From: Ruegeria sp. HKCCA6707
GTDB taxonomy: Bacteria; Pseudomonadota; Alphaproteobacteria; Rhodobacterales; Rhodobacteraceae
NCBI RefSeq assembly: GCF_013033515.1
Contig: NZ_WQEG01000001.1
Coordinates: 620,001-684,000 of the forward strand
Direction of reading: 5' to 3'
DNA length: 64,000 nucleotides
Positions within the stretch are counted from its first letter, which is position 1; every line of letters begins with the position of its first letter. The translations under genes and the position numbers were made by a program. This document shows positions 1 through 8,145 of the stretch, piece after piece. The notes under the pieces were generated by a model, which had not been told where the DNA came from, made no database searches, and saw only the letters and a program-made list of their open reading frames with translations.

Positions 1-1229
1 TTGGCTCGATCACATCCGAACTTGGCCGCCAGCGCGACGAGATCGAGTTGATTGCGTCCGAAAACATCGTCTCTGCCGCCGTGATGGAGGCGCAGGGCTC
101 GGTGATGACCAACAAATATGCCGAAGGCTATCCCGGTCGTCGCTATTATGGCGGGTGCCAGTTTGTGGATGTCGCCGAGAACCTGGCCATTGATCGCGCC
201 AAGCAGTTGTTTGGCTGCGAGTTTGCCAATGTGCAGCCGAATTCGGGCTCACAGGCCAACCAGGGAGTGTTTCAAGCACTGATTCAGCCCGGTGATACCA
301 TTCTGGGCATGAGCCTGGACGCCGGTGGTCACCTGACCCATGGTGCGCGTCCCAACCAGTCGGGCAAATGGTTCAACGCTGTGCAATATGGTGTGCGACA
401 GCAGGACAACATGCTGGACTATGATCAGGTCGAAGAGCTGGCGAAAGAGCATCAGCCCAAGCTGATCATTGCGGGTGGCTCGGCCATTCCGCGTCAGATC
501 GACTTTGCCCGTATGCGCGAGATCGCCGATATGGTCGGTGCCTATCTGCATGTGGACATGGCCCATTTCGCCGGTCTCGTCGCGGCAGGCGAGCATCCCA
601 GCCCCTTCCCGCATGCCCATGTGGCCACCACCACCACCCATAAAACCCTGCGCGGTCCGCGCGGCGGCATGATCCTGACCAATGATGCCGACATCGCCAA
701 GAAAGTGAACTCGGCGATTTTCCCAGGCATTCAGGGCGGGCCGCTGATGCATGTGATTGCGGGCAAGGCTGTTGCCTTTGGGGAGGCGCTGCGGCCCGAG
801 TTCAAGACCTATATCCAGCAGGTTGTCGCCAACGCGCAAGCGCTGTCGGATCAGTTGATCAAAGGCGGCCTGGACACCGTGACCCACGGAACCGATACCC
901 ATGTGGTGCTGGTTGATCTGCGCCCCAAGGGCGTCAAGGGCAACGCGACCGAGAAAGCTCTGGGCCGGGCGCATATCACCTGCAACAAGAACGGTGTGCC
1001 GTTTGACCCGGAAAAGCCAACCGTCACCTCGGGCATTCGTCTGGGCTCGCCCGCTGGCACCACCCGCGGCTTTGGCGAGATCGAGTTCCGCCAGATCGCC
1101 GACTGGATCATCGAAGTGGTCGACGGGCTGGCTGCCAACGGTGAAGATGGTAACGGCGCGGTCGAAGCAGAAGTGAAGGCCAAAGTTGCAGAGCTTTGCG
1201 CCCGCTTCCCGATCTACCCAAACCTGTAA
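1..1229 (+). CDS. glyA: Serine hydroxymethyltransferase, 5' end cut by window
   Basis: A PLP enzyme that interconverts serine and glycine while loading tetrahydrofolate with a one-carbon unit in the cytosol. The frame is open from base 3, giving 408 visible residues, so only about 20 N-terminal residues are missing compared with the usual ~430. The family block [10 protein letters not shown] lies near the visible start. The PLP-binding lysine is in [14 protein letters not shown], at about visible residue 214. The [14 protein letters not shown] block near the C-terminus is also typical. A strong hairpin follows the stop, so transcription probably ends here. Confidence 0.97.
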   Translation, partial: GSITSELGRQRDEIELIASENIVSAAVMEAQGSVMTNKYAEGYPGRRYYGGCQFVDVAENLAIDRAKQLFGCEFANVQPNSGSQANQGVFQALIQPGDTILGMSLDAGGHLTHGARPNQSGKWFNAVQYGVRQQDNMLDYDQVEELAKEHQPKLIIAGGSAIPRQIDFARMREIADMVGAYLHVDMAHFAGLVAAGEHPSPFPHAHVATTTTHKTLRGPRGGMILTNDADIAKKVNSAIFPGIQGGPLMHVIAGKAVAFGEALRPEFKTYIQQVVANAQALSDQLIKGGLDTVTHGTDTHVVLVDLRPKGVKGNATEKALGRAHITCNKNGVPFDPEKPTVTSGIRLGSPAGTTRGFGEIEFRQIADWIIEVVDGLAANGEDGNGAVEAEVKAKVAELCARFPIYPNL

Positions 1230-1235
1230 ACGGTA

Positions 1236-1264
1236 AAGAACGGCGCGAATTCGGCGCCGTTCTT
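1236..1264 (+). terminator. Hairpin terminator after glyA
   Basis: AAGAACGGCGC (1236-1246) pairs perfectly with GCGCCGTTCTT (1254-1264) around a 7-base loop, starting 7 bases past the glyA stop. There is no long T-run, so intrinsic termination is likely but not certain. Confidence 0.7.
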
Positions 1265-1324
1265 GTCAACAAGGCTCCCGCCCCTTTTGCGCGCATCACA
1301 GATGCGCTGAAAGCGTTGGGCCAA

Positions 1325-1348
1325 GCGCCACGCCTTGCGGCGTGGCGC
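1325..1348 (-). terminator. GC-rich hairpin downstream of the pspA operon
   Basis: GCGCCACGCC and GGCGTGGCGC form a perfect 10-bp stem with a TTGC loop, 9 bases past the stop of the convergent yiaAB-type gene. It lacks a T-tract on the minus strand. It may act as a weak terminator or as an mRNA 3'-end stabiliser. Confidence 0.5.
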
Positions 1349-1356
1349 GGCTGCGA

Positions 1357-1641
1357 TCAGATCTCGGCGTCTGTTTCCTTCAGAGCATCCTCAAGCAACT
1401 TTTCGTTGCGCGCCTCTTCGATCCGGTTGATGCGATCTTCGGCAGAGCGGCTGTCGAAGCGGTATTTCACCACGTTGATCAGGCTGAGGGTCAGCAGCAC
1501 GACGCCCATGCCCCAATAGCCTTTGGTCGAAAGCGGCACGTCGGTTGACAGGTACAGCGAGATTGCAAGCAACAGATAGGCCAAGGCCACGCCGGCACCG
1601 TTCAGAATCAGGATCAGGTTGTTTTCGTTACGATTGGTCAT
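1357..1641 (-). CDS. YiaA/YiaB-like two-helix inner membrane protein
   Basis: A 94-residue protein with two membrane helices (about residues 9-31 and 41-60) followed by a charged, probably helical cytoplasmic tail. The stretch PLSTKGYWGMGVVLLTLSL resembles the YiaAB two-helix family, in which a KGY/F motif opens the second helix. The start is supported by GGAG about 8 bases upstream. It lies 37 bases downstream of pspA on the same strand, so it is probably the last gene of a tetR-pspA-yiaAB unit with a membrane-stress role. That role is inferred from position only. Confidence 0.7.
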   Translation of the reverse strand: MTNRNENNLILILNGAGVALAYLLLAISLYLSTDVPLSTKGYWGMGVVLLTLSLINVVKYRFDSRSAEDRINRIEEARNEKLLEDALKETDAEI

Positions 1642-1678
1642 TTCAAGTCTCCGAGTTTTCTATGTCTTGGTCAAAAAG

Positions 1679-2362
1679 TCAGCTTTTCGGCGATGCTTTG
1701 AGACGGCTGAGCACATCCGCAGCGGTGCTGCGGGTTTTGGGGCCATAGCCCGCCTCTTCCATCCGTTGCCCGATGTCACGGTGATCCAGCCCCCGGTCGA
1801 TGTCTTGCAGGATTTCGGACTGCTCGAACGGGTCATCCTGGTTCATCACGCGAGTGATCAACGCCTCGGCTTCGTCAATCGGGCTGTCGCCACCCAGATG
1901 CCGGTTCAGGCGCTTTTGCAAACTCTGTTCACGACGCACCGCCCGGGCGGAAATAGCGCCTTGCTTCAGATCCAGAATCCGACGGTTTGCGGCTTGTACA
2001 GATTGGCGCAATTGCAGAATGCGCCCGTCCAGCCGATCAACTGTCTGACGCCGCAGCACCAATTCGTTTTCAAGATCCGCCACCGCTTGCGCCGCCGTCT
2101 CCGCCATGTCCTGACGACCATCGGCCAGGGCAGCCCCTGCCCGTTCCATCAACTCGTCAATCCGGGTTTGCAGCGTTTCGATCTGGCGGGTCTCGCCGCG
2201 CTGACGCTGAATCAGGCTGGCCAAGGTCAATTTGGCTGCTTTCAGATTTTGCTCTGCTTCGCGAATTATCTGGTCAATCAACTCGATCGAGTAGGCATCG
2301 CGCAATTGCTCTTCGGCCCGCGCATTGGCCCCACTGATCAAGGTCTTTAACGTTCCAAACAT
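1679..2362 (-). CDS. pspA: PspA/IM30 (phage shock protein A) family protein
   Basis: A peripheral inner-membrane protein of the PspA/ESCRT-III-like family, which oligomerises on damaged membrane. The start chosen is MFGTLKTLISG, preceded by GGAGG at ideal spacing; the frame stays open 34 codons further upstream but that stretch covers the promoter. At 227 residues it matches the family. It shows the N-terminal amphipathic helix and a long coiled coil (about residues 20-180) rich in E, Q, R and A, plus a C-terminal segment of about 45 residues. A TTGAAC-17-TATATT promoter and three palindromic operators lie immediately upstream, below the tetR gene, so it is very likely under TetR control. No pspB/C/F genes are nearby. 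Confidence 0.85.
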   Translation of the reverse strand: MFGTLKTLISGANARAEEQLRDAYSIELIDQIIREAEQNLKAAKLTLASLIQRQRGETRQIETLQTRIDELMERAGAALADGRQDMAETAAQAVADLENELVLRRQTVDRLDGRILQLRQSVQAANRRILDLKQGAISARAVRREQSLQKRLNRHLGGDSPIDEAEALITRVMNQDDPFEQSEILQDIDRGLDHRDIGQRMEEAGYGPKTRSTAADVLSRLKASPKS

Positions 2363-2376
2363 GTGATCCTCCGAAT

Positions 2377-2446
2377 GAACGTTGTTCACAGAACGAATAT
2401 AACAAGATCGTGAACGTCGTTCAATAATTTTTTGAACGACGTTCAG
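2377..2446 (-). promoter_or_regulatory. Three palindromic operators in front of pspA
   Basis: TGAACGTTGTTCA (2377-2389), TGAACGTCGTTCA (2412-2424) and TGAACGACGTTCA (2434-2446) are 13-bp palindromes with the common form TGAAC-N3-GTTCA. Their centres are 35 and 22 bases apart. The middle one covers the -35 of the pspA promoter and the first lies near the transcription start, a layout that fits repression. They are most simply sites for the TetR protein encoded just upstream, since a fourth copy precedes that gene. Confidence 0.85.
2397..2425 (-). promoter_or_regulatory. Sigma-70-type promoter for pspA-yiaAB
   Basis: On the minus strand, TTGAAC (2425-2420) and TATATT (2402-2397) are separated by exactly 17 bases. 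The -35 hexamer is part of the operator at 2412-2424. It gives pspA its own start point in addition to any readthrough from tetR. Confidence 0.75.
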
Positions 2447-2450
2447 GAAA

Positions 2451-3041
2451 CTATTTGTTTCCAATTCGTGAGAGAACCTGAGCGATCATGCGCTCGATCT
2501 GTTCCGGAGGCACACCGGATATGCGGTTTTCGAGACCCAGCGTGACGATGCCATGGACCGACGAGAACAGCGCGCGGGTCATCAGATCCATCTCGGCCCG
2601 GTCGAGATCGGGAAAAAGTTCACGCGCCGGTTCAGCGATATAGGCAAAGAGGCCTTTGAGTGCTTCGCGATACCAATCGGGAACATTGCTATCATCGGCC
2701 ATTTGCAGGTCAAACAAGGCCCGCCACAGGTTTGTGTGCGCATTGGCGAAATGCAGATAAGCCGTGCTCATGACGATCAACCGCTCAACCGGGGATTCCG
2801 TGCCGTCGAAGGATGCGCCTACCGCCTGTTCCAGACGCAGGAATGTGCGCCCATTGACCGCCATGGCAATCGCCGTCAGGTCTTCATAAGCATTGTATAT
2901 TGCGCCCACAGCGCAGCCTGCATCCTTGGCTAGATCACGCGCGCGCAGTTCCGACAAACCATCCCGGGCGATCCGAATCTCGGCCGCTTCAACCAGCTTT
3001 TCGCGCAATTGTTGGCGCCGGATCTGAGTTTTTGTGGTCAT
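2451..3041 (-). CDS. TetR/AcrR family transcriptional regulator
   Basis: A 196-residue one-component repressor. The N-terminal helix-turn-helix is at about residues 32-53 (RARDLAKDAGCAVGAIYNAY), followed by an all-helical ligand and dimer domain resembling the TetR WHG-type C-terminal group. I place the start at MTTKTQ, with GGGGA five bases upstream. A start ten codons earlier would sit inside the palindrome at 3058-3070. The gene lies directly upstream of pspA, and both are preceded by TGAAC-N3-GTTCA sites, so it probably represses itself and pspA. The inducing ligand is unknown. Confidence 0.88.
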   Translation of the reverse strand: MTTKTQIRRQQLREKLVEAAEIRIARDGLSELRARDLAKDAGCAVGAIYNAYEDLTAIAMAVNGRTFLRLEQAVGASFDGTESPVERLIVMSTAYLHFANAHTNLWRALFDLQMADDSNVPDWYREALKGLFAYIAEPARELFPDLDRAEMDLMTRALFSSVHGIVTLGLENRISGVPPEQIERMIAQVLSRIGNK

Positions 3042-3057
3042 CGTATCCCCAAAAAGG

Positions 3058-3070
3058 TGAACTGTGTTCA
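3058..3070 (-). promoter_or_regulatory. TetR operator in front of its own gene
   Basis: TGAACTGTGTTCA is a fourth TGAAC-N3-GTTCA palindrome, 17 bases above the chosen tetR start. A weak promoter reading TTGATC-17-TTATCC can be drawn on the minus strand just upstream. The position implies autoregulation. Confidence 0.75.
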
Positions 3071-3099
3071 TCCCCTTGCGGATAAGCCAAAAGACCTAT

Positions 3100-3474
3100 T
3101 CAGATCAAGCCGCGCCAGTACAGAACGATCAGGGCCAGAACAGTCAGGGCGATCAGGTTGAAGGACAACGAGCCCAAGAGCCCAAGAAACCACCCCCATC
3201 GGCGATCGGCCAAATCTATGGCGCGCAGATGGGATTGTACCTCATCCGCGGCGCGTGCCAGCCGCTTTGTATCCAGCACCAGTCGCAGCTTGGGGTGATC
3301 CGCCAGAGGTTCAGCCTGGGCCAGTACCATCGCCTCTTTATAGACCCTGCGCGGCAGCCGACGTTTGGCGCGTTTGACCGAAGCGGCAAGGGTTTTGTCG
3401 CGCACGCCCAGCTTGCCGCGCAACAGTTCAATTGTCTCGGCGATCTGGCTCTGAACATCGGTATTCTGCGGCAT
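3100..3474 (-). CDS. Hypothetical membrane-anchored protein
   Basis: A 124-residue protein I do not recognise. The first ~90 residues are soluble, helical and basic (KRAKRRLPRRVYKEAM), followed by one membrane helix at about residues 96-119 and a short RGLI tail. This is the layout of a C-tail anchored protein with its bulk in the cytoplasm. The start has a strong GGAGG ribosome site. It is read toward tetR, 58 bases before the tetR start, and diverges from the esterase gene on the other side. Confidence 0.7.
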   Translation of the reverse strand: MPQNTDVQSQIAETIELLRGKLGVRDKTLAASVKRAKRRLPRRVYKEAMVLAQAEPLADHPKLRLVLDTKRLARAADEVQSHLRAIDLADRRWGWFLGLLGSLSFNLIALTVLALIVLYWRGLI

Positions 3475-3563
3475 GGCCCCTCCTGCGGCGGCACCCTAAC
3501 CGGTGCGTTTGCTGGCGACAATGGGGGTGGCTGTTTCCGGCGGCGAAAGGTATCACCCGGGAT

Positions 3564-4322
3564 ATGCTGAACACCATTGTCCACGGTACCCCCACCGACC
3601 GCCCCACCCTTGTGATTGCCCATGGCCTGTACGGGTCGGCGCGGAACTGGGGCGTCATTGCCCGCCGGTTGTCGGATGAACGCCAAGTTGTGGCTGTTGA
3701 TATGCGCAACCACGCACACAGCAAATGGGATCCCCATCACGGCTATCCAGATCTGGCGCGTGATCTGGCCGAGGTCATCAACGACCTGGGCGCGCCGGTT
3801 GACCTGCTGGGGCATTCGATGGGCGGGAAAGCGGCGATGGCTGTGGCGCTGGAATACTGGAATCTACTGCGCAAATTGGTGGTCGCGGATATCGCCCCGG
3901 TGCGGTACACGCACAGCCAGATCCAGTTTATTGAGGCCATGCGTGCGGTTGACCTGTCCCGGGTCGAGCGGCGCTCGGACGCGGAACAGCAACTGGCCGA
4001 TCTGGGGGTCGAGAAAGCTTTGCAGAGCTTTTTCACGCAATCACTGGATGTGAAAGAGAAACGGTGGCTGCTGAACCTTGACGGGCTCGCCGACGCGATG
4101 CCTGACATCATGGGATTTCCAACCTACACATGCAACTGGCCAGGTCCGGCCCTGTTCTTGTCGGGTGGCGCATCGGACTATGTTCTGCCGCAACATCGCG
4201 ACACGATCCGCACCCTGTTCCCCGGTGCAAAATTTGCCAAGATCCCCGGTGCCGGGCATTGGTTGCACGCCGAAAAACCACGAGAGTTCGAGGCCGCAGT
4301 CCGGGCTTTTCTGAACGCCTGA
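3564..4322 (+). CDS. Alpha/beta-hydrolase, YbfF-type esterase
   Basis: A 252-residue single-domain alpha/beta hydrolase acting on short acyl esters or thioesters. The oxyanion segment is HGLYGSARNW (residues 20-29). The nucleophile elbow GHSMGG gives Ser85, and the acid and base are probably Asp205 (GGASDYV) and His232 (GAGHWLH). DMRNHAHS near residue 46 is typical of the YbfF group. The start at MLNTIV is chosen because the protein fold begins here; the frame runs 44 codons further upstream, antisense to the neighbouring gene. It has no signal peptide. Its substrate cannot be told from context. Confidence 0.85.
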   Translation: MLNTIVHGTPTDRPTLVIAHGLYGSARNWGVIARRLSDERQVVAVDMRNHAHSKWDPHHGYPDLARDLAEVINDLGAPVDLLGHSMGGKAAMAVALEYWNLLRKLVVADIAPVRYTHSQIQFIEAMRAVDLSRVERRSDAEQQLADLGVEKALQSFFTQSLDVKEKRWLLNLDGLADAMPDIMGFPTYTCNWPGPALFLSGGASDYVLPQHRDTIRTLFPGAKFAKIPGAGHWLHAEKPREFEAAVRAFLNA

Positions 4323-4511
4323 TCAGGCTTGCGACGTATAAAGCCGCCTGGCCACGAACCAAGCTGCGGGCAGCGCCAACAGACCCCCGACCAGAGCAGC
4401 TGATATGATAGCGACCGTGGTGACAAAGCCCGCCGACAGCACAGCGATCACAGCGCTTCCGGCGAAAGCGGTTGCGATCAAAGAATAAAGCACAGAGGCG
4501 AGTCGAAACAT
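4323..4511 (-). CDS. Small two-helix membrane protein
   Basis: A 62-residue protein (MFRLASVLYSL...) with two membrane helices at about residues 5-27 and 31-53 and a short basic tail. Similar tiny proteins occur widely in Rhodobacteraceae and are often mislabelled 'CTP synthetase'; nothing here supports that enzyme. GGAAGG precedes the start by about 11 bases. An FNR-type box sits 61 bases above the start codon, so expression is probably raised at low oxygen. The gene abuts the stop of the convergent esterase. Confidence 0.65.
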   Translation of the reverse strand: MFRLASVLYSLIATAFAGSAVIAVLSAGFVTTVAIISAALVGGLLALPAAWFVARRLYTSQA

Positions 4512-4571
4512 GGGCTGAGAACCTTCCACTTGGAGTCCCAATTCCCATATCGCTCCTGTGCAAAGACTTCC

Positions 4572-4585
4572 CTGATCTGCGTCAA
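4572..4585 (-). promoter_or_regulatory. FNR/FnrL-type binding site
   Basis: Read on the minus strand the site is TTGACGCAGATCAG, 13 of 14 positions fitting a TTGAC-N4-ATCAA type FnrL/Dnr box. A perfect 7-bp dyad, CTGATCT/AGATCAG (4572-4591), overlaps it. If it lies at -41.5 as in class II FNR promoters, transcription would start near 4537, leaving a leader of about 26 bases before the small membrane protein gene. Confidence 0.6.
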
Positions 4586-4593
4586 GATCAGAC

Positions 4594-4974
4594 CTATTCC
4601 GGGCCCACCACAGCGCCACCACCATTGATCCAGTCAGACAGGCCGCCCAGATTATAGACCTCGGGATACCCCATATCTTTCAGCAGCTTCCCGGCCAAAG
4701 CTGCACGACCGCCCGAGGCGCAATGTAGCACGATGGCGCGATCTTTGCGCAGCTCCGGGTCATGCGATGGAACCGCGTCATCAGCGCGAAACTCAAGCAT
4801 CCCGCGTGGAATATGATGTGCCCCCTCAGCGCGGCCGGTGCGTTCCAGTTCGGTCCCGTCGCGCACATCCAAAAGCAGAGCCCCTTGCCCCATCAACGCC
4901 TGCGCGCGCGCGGTATCAATACGCTCTACAACCGCGTTTGCGGCTTCCATCATGTCTTTGACTGTCAACGGCAT
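4594..4974 (-). CDS. Single-domain rhodanese
   Basis: A 126-residue cytosolic rhodanese that would transfer sulfane sulfur from a donor through a cysteine persulfide. The domain fills nearly the whole protein: LLLDVRDGTE (about residues 33-42), the CH2A-like GAHHIPRG (51-58), and the active loop HCASGGR with Cys85 as the probable catalytic residue. NLGGLSDWINGGG ends the domain as in the family. An N-terminal stretch of about 25 helical residues precedes it. No partner sulfur-metabolism gene is adjacent. Confidence 0.9.
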   Translation of the reverse strand: MPLTVKDMMEAANAVVERIDTARAQALMGQGALLLDVRDGTELERTGRAEGAHHIPRGMLEFRADDAVPSHDPELRKDRAIVLHCASGGRAALAGKLLKDMGYPEVYNLGGLSDWINGGGAVVGPE

Positions 4975-5093
4975 CTCATCCTCCGGCCTGAGTGTTCCGA
5001 ACCTTATATAGGGAATGCAGAATGTATGATAACCCGCATGGCGCGCGAATTCCTAGCTTTCCTGCCGTTTTCCAATTGGCAGAGGAAAGTTTC

Positions 5094-5179
5094 TGGTGCG
5101 GGCGGTGGGACTCGAACCCACACGGGCATACGCCCTTCAGATTTTAAGTCTGATATGTCTACCATTCCATCACGCCCGC
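5094..5179 (-). tRNA. tRNA-Leu(UAA)
   Basis: On the minus strand the acceptor GCGGGCG (5179-5173) pairs with CGCCCGC (5104-5098), followed by the discriminator A and an encoded CCA (5096-5094). The anticodon loop CTTAAAA sits on a TCAGA/TCTGA stem and gives UAA, decoding leucine. The extra arm and the GTTCGAG T-loop are visible. The length of 83 bases without CCA is normal for a class II tRNA. Confidence 0.97.
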
Positions 5180-5290
5180 ACAGCGCCGAAAAAGGGCCGG
5201 TTCGGACTCCCTAACCCTCTGAGCAGGTGAAGACAATCCATTCCTTGTGTCCACAGTTGGAAAACCCTGGAAACCGAAGCATGTCTGCCC

Positions 5291-6217
5291 CTAAGCTTGC
5301 CCGTTGCGATAAAGCCGCTCCATCACCAAAGGCGTCAGATACATCGGTATCTGGTAGGCGCCGATGAACGCCATGATTGGGGCCGTAACCTCGGGCGGCA
5401 GGGCGACAAAGAAAATCGCGATGTTGCGGTTTCCTGCGATCACCGAAATTGCTGTGGATTTCTCACCGGGCAGAGTCTTGCGGGTCAATTTGAACGCCAA
5501 AAGCTGCGCGCCGAAGTTGATCAGGCAGGCAAAAGCGATCCAGAACACCGCCGCCGCCGGGTTTGTGAGTGCTGTGGCGCTGACCGACGGCATCAGGCCG
5601 ATGACAAAGACGGCCAGGGTAATATTGGCAAGCCCTTCAATTGAAAGAGACATCTCGCTGGACAAGCGCCGCAGCAGGGTCATGCGCAACACAAGCGCCG
5701 CCCCTGCAGCGGCGGCGATGGTCAGGAAGAGTCGGGTCGTGGCGGTCAGAACGGTGGAAAAATCGCCCAGCTCAGGCATCAAAAGAAACACCGGCAGCGC
5801 CGTCAGCGGCAGAAGCGCGGTACCCAGAATCATCAAACGCATCGCGTATTCAGGCGGATAGCCCATCATCAGGCACATGTTGGGACTGCCCGAAATGGAT
5901 GGTGCCGACATCATGATCAATACCGACAACAGCAACGGTGCACCGATCCAGCCCCCGGCGAATCCGACGGCTAGTACGACCATGGGCAGCAGCACCTGGA
6001 ACAGGATGACAACGCCGATCCCCTGCCCCAGATCCCTGAGGCTTCCCACAAGTGTTGCTGGGTCCATCCGCAGCACAGTGATGAAAAGCAACATCACGAC
6101 GAGCGGCGGCAACAAGGGGCGCATCGGTTGTGCCAGCCCGGGCAGCAAAAGACCCGCCACCAGCCCTGCGATCAACACATAGGGACCATGGCGGGCCGCC
6201 AGATGGAGCGGGTTCAA
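5291..6217 (-). CDS. BASS-like (bile acid:Na+ symporter type) transporter
   Basis: A 308-residue, very hydrophobic protein with about ten membrane helices. The SAPSISGSPNM and AGNRNIAIFFVALP segments sit in broken helices at equivalent places in the two halves, as in the bile acid/sodium symporter (BASS) fold, where such crossing helices bind Na+ and substrate. It starts 6 bases after the TRAP large subunit on the same strand, so it belongs to the racemase-TRAP operon and is its last gene. It may import a second substrate or export a product. The family assignment comes from general layout and is less certain than that of its neighbours. Confidence 0.6.
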   Translation of the reverse strand: MNPLHLAARHGPYVLIAGLVAGLLLPGLAQPMRPLLPPLVVMLLFITVLRMDPATLVGSLRDLGQGIGVVILFQVLLPMVVLAVGFAGGWIGAPLLLSVLIMMSAPSISGSPNMCLMMGYPPEYAMRLMILGTALLPLTALPVFLLMPELGDFSTVLTATTRLFLTIAAAAGAALVLRMTLLRRLSSEMSLSIEGLANITLAVFVIGLMPSVSATALTNPAAAVFWIAFACLINFGAQLLAFKLTRKTLPGEKSTAISVIAGNRNIAIFFVALPPEVTAPIMAFIGAYQIPMYLTPLVMERLYRNGQA

Positions 6218-6223
6218 ATCAGG

Positions 6224-7537
6224 TTACCCTCCGGGCGATTGCCGCAGGTTTTCCGGCAACCATGTGGCCAGCTCGGGGAACCAGATCAGGACAAAGACCA
6301 TCAGCACCATGATCAGGAACATCGGGATCGCTGCACGCGCAATATAGCCCATCTCATGATTGGTCATGCCTTGCATCACAAAGAGGTTAAAGCCGATAGG
6401 CGGTGTGATCTGCGCCATCTCGACAACGACCACGATGAAGATACCAAACCAGATCAGGTCAATCCCAGCATCACGGATCATCGGCTCGACCACGGCCATG
6501 GTCAGAACAACCGATGAGATACCGTCAAGGAAACACCCCAGAATGATGTAGAACACCAGCAGAACCATCAGCAGCTCGAACCGGGTCAGCTCCCACCCGG
6601 CGATCAGATCGGCCAGCCCGCGCGGCAGGCCGGTGAAGCCCATCGACAGCGACAGAAAGGCCGCGCCTGCAAGGATCAGCGCGATCATGGCACTGGTGCG
6701 CGTGGCCCCCATCAGGCTTTCGGTAAAGGTTTTCCACGTCAGCGAGCCCTGCCCCGCGGCCAGCAGCAGACCCCCGATCACACCAAAGGCGGCGGCCTCG
6801 GTTGCGGTGGCATAGCCCAGATACATCGAGCCGATCACAACCGTGATCAGAAGGATCACCGGCAGCAGAAACCGTGAGTTTCTAAGCTTTTCGCGGAAGG
6901 TCAACTTGCCCTCGATATTGGGATTCCAGTCTTTGCCGATCTTGGAATAGATCGCGACATAGCCCATGAACATCGCCGCCAGCACCAGGCCGGGCAGGAT
7001 ACCCGCAAAGAACAGCTTGGTGATGGATTCGTTGATCGTCACGCCATAAACAATCAGCGTCAGCGAGGGTGGGATCATCAGACCTAGCGTTGCAGCCCCG
7101 GTCAGTGTGCCGATGATCATGCGCTCGGGATAATTCCGTTTGCGCAGTTCAGGGATCGACATCTTGCCCACCGTGGTCAGGGTGGCCGCAGACGAGCCTG
7201 ACACGGCGGCAAACACGGTGCAGCCAACGATATTGGTATGCACGAGCCCACCTGGCAAAGGCGCCATCCAAGGGGACAGCCCCTTGAACATGTCTTCAGA
7301 TAATCGCGTGCGATAGAGGATCTCGCCCATCCAGATGAACATCGGTAGCGCGGTCAGCGTCCAGGAAGAAGAGGCCGACCAGATGGTTGTGATCATCACA
7401 TCGCCCACGGGCCGCGTGGTGAACAGCTCCATCCCGACCCAGGCGACGCCCATCAGGGCCAGGCCCACCCAGACACCCGTACCCAGCAAGGTGAACAAAA
7501 CAAACAGAAAGAGGATGATGACAGAGAGGTTTTCCAT
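6224..7537 (-). CDS. dctM: TRAP transporter large permease subunit
   Basis: The 437-residue channel subunit of a sodium-driven tripartite ATP-independent periplasmic transporter. It has about 12 membrane helices and the DctM hallmarks GSSAATLTTVGKM (near residue 120), GAATLGLMIPPSL and the EMAQITPPIGFNLFV segment near the C-terminus. The start is MENLSV, with GGGAG about 10 bases upstream. It begins 4 bases after the small subunit's stop and works with the neighbouring DctQ and DctP to import an organic acid or zwitterion across the inner membrane. Confidence 0.93.
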   Translation of the reverse strand: MENLSVIILFLFVLFTLLGTGVWVGLALMGVAWVGMELFTTRPVGDVMITTIWSASSSWTLTALPMFIWMGEILYRTRLSEDMFKGLSPWMAPLPGGLVHTNIVGCTVFAAVSGSSAATLTTVGKMSIPELRKRNYPERMIIGTLTGAATLGLMIPPSLTLIVYGVTINESITKLFFAGILPGLVLAAMFMGYVAIYSKIGKDWNPNIEGKLTFREKLRNSRFLLPVILLITVVIGSMYLGYATATEAAAFGVIGGLLLAAGQGSLTWKTFTESLMGATRTSAMIALILAGAAFLSLSMGFTGLPRGLADLIAGWELTRFELLMVLLVFYIILGCFLDGISSVVLTMAVVEPMIRDAGIDLIWFGIFIVVVVEMAQITPPIGFNLFVMQGMTNHEMGYIARAAIPMFLIMVLMVFVLIWFPELATWLPENLRQSPGG

Positions 7538-7541
7538 GCGC

Positions 7542-8075
7542 TTATTCTCCCTGGCTTTGATCGGCCAGATCACGGGTGATCCGGTGATCGCCCTTGATGA
7601 GCACGTGGATAAGATGGTCGGTCAGCGCAATCGCAAGGATCACCGCGCCGATCAGCATCGCAGATTGCGGGATCCACAAAGCGGTTTTGTCTTGCCCCTG
7701 GCTGATATCGTTGAACTTCCAGCTCCAATAGACAAACCGGTAGGCGTACCAGCAGAAGTACCACATCACCGCAGTGCCGATGGCAAAGCACCAGACCTCA
7801 AGAATACGGCGCACGCTTTCGGGTACGGCGTTCAGCAGGATCGAGACCCGGATGTGGCTGCCTCGGTTCAATGCATTTGCAAAGGCCAGGAACGAGGCGG
7901 CGGCCATGGCGTACCCGGCATAATCGGGCGCGCCCGGAAAGACCTCACCGGTCCAGCGGGCCAGCATTTGCACCACGATCAACAGCAGGATGGCGATCAG
8001 GCTCAGCGCTGCCAGAACCCCTGCTGCCAGATAAATGAAATCCAGTACGGACCGAAGCCCTCGCAAAGCACCCAT
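7542..8075 (-). CDS. dctQ: TRAP transporter small permease subunit
   Basis: A 177-residue DctQ-type subunit with four membrane helices (about residues 13-35, 50-68, 90-112 and 135-158). The family-typical short loop RGSHIRVSILLNAVP follows helix 2. The start chosen is MGALRGL; a longer frame runs into the hairpin region upstream. It lies between dctP and dctM and completes the membrane part of this transporter. Confidence 0.9.
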   Translation of the reverse strand: MGALRGLRSVLDFIYLAAGVLAALSLIAILLLIVVQMLARWTGEVFPGAPDYAGYAMAAASFLAFANALNRGSHIRVSILLNAVPESVRRILEVWCFAIGTAVMWYFCWYAYRFVYWSWKFNDISQGQDKTALWIPQSAMLIGAVILAIALTDHLIHVLIKGDHRITRDLADQSQGE

Positions 8076-8107
8076 GCTGTCCCCGTGTTTGTTTTCTTGG
8101 TTGGTAT

Positions 8108-8135
8108 TCGGGCGGCGAAATGCTCCGCCGCCCGA
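8108..8135 (-). other. Hairpin between dctP and dctQ
   Basis: TCGGGCGGCG and CGCCGCCCGA form a perfect 10-bp stem with an 8-base loop, 10 bases beyond the dctP stop. It probably protects the upstream dctP transcript or terminates part of transcription, giving more binding protein than permease. Comparable hairpins follow the other two binding-protein genes in this window. Confidence 0.7.
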
Positions 8136-8145
8136 CGACAATCAG

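Noticed and set aside
4323-4511. CTP synthetase
   Set aside because: The name is often attached to such short proteins, but a 62-residue two-helix peptide cannot be that enzyme of over 500 residues.
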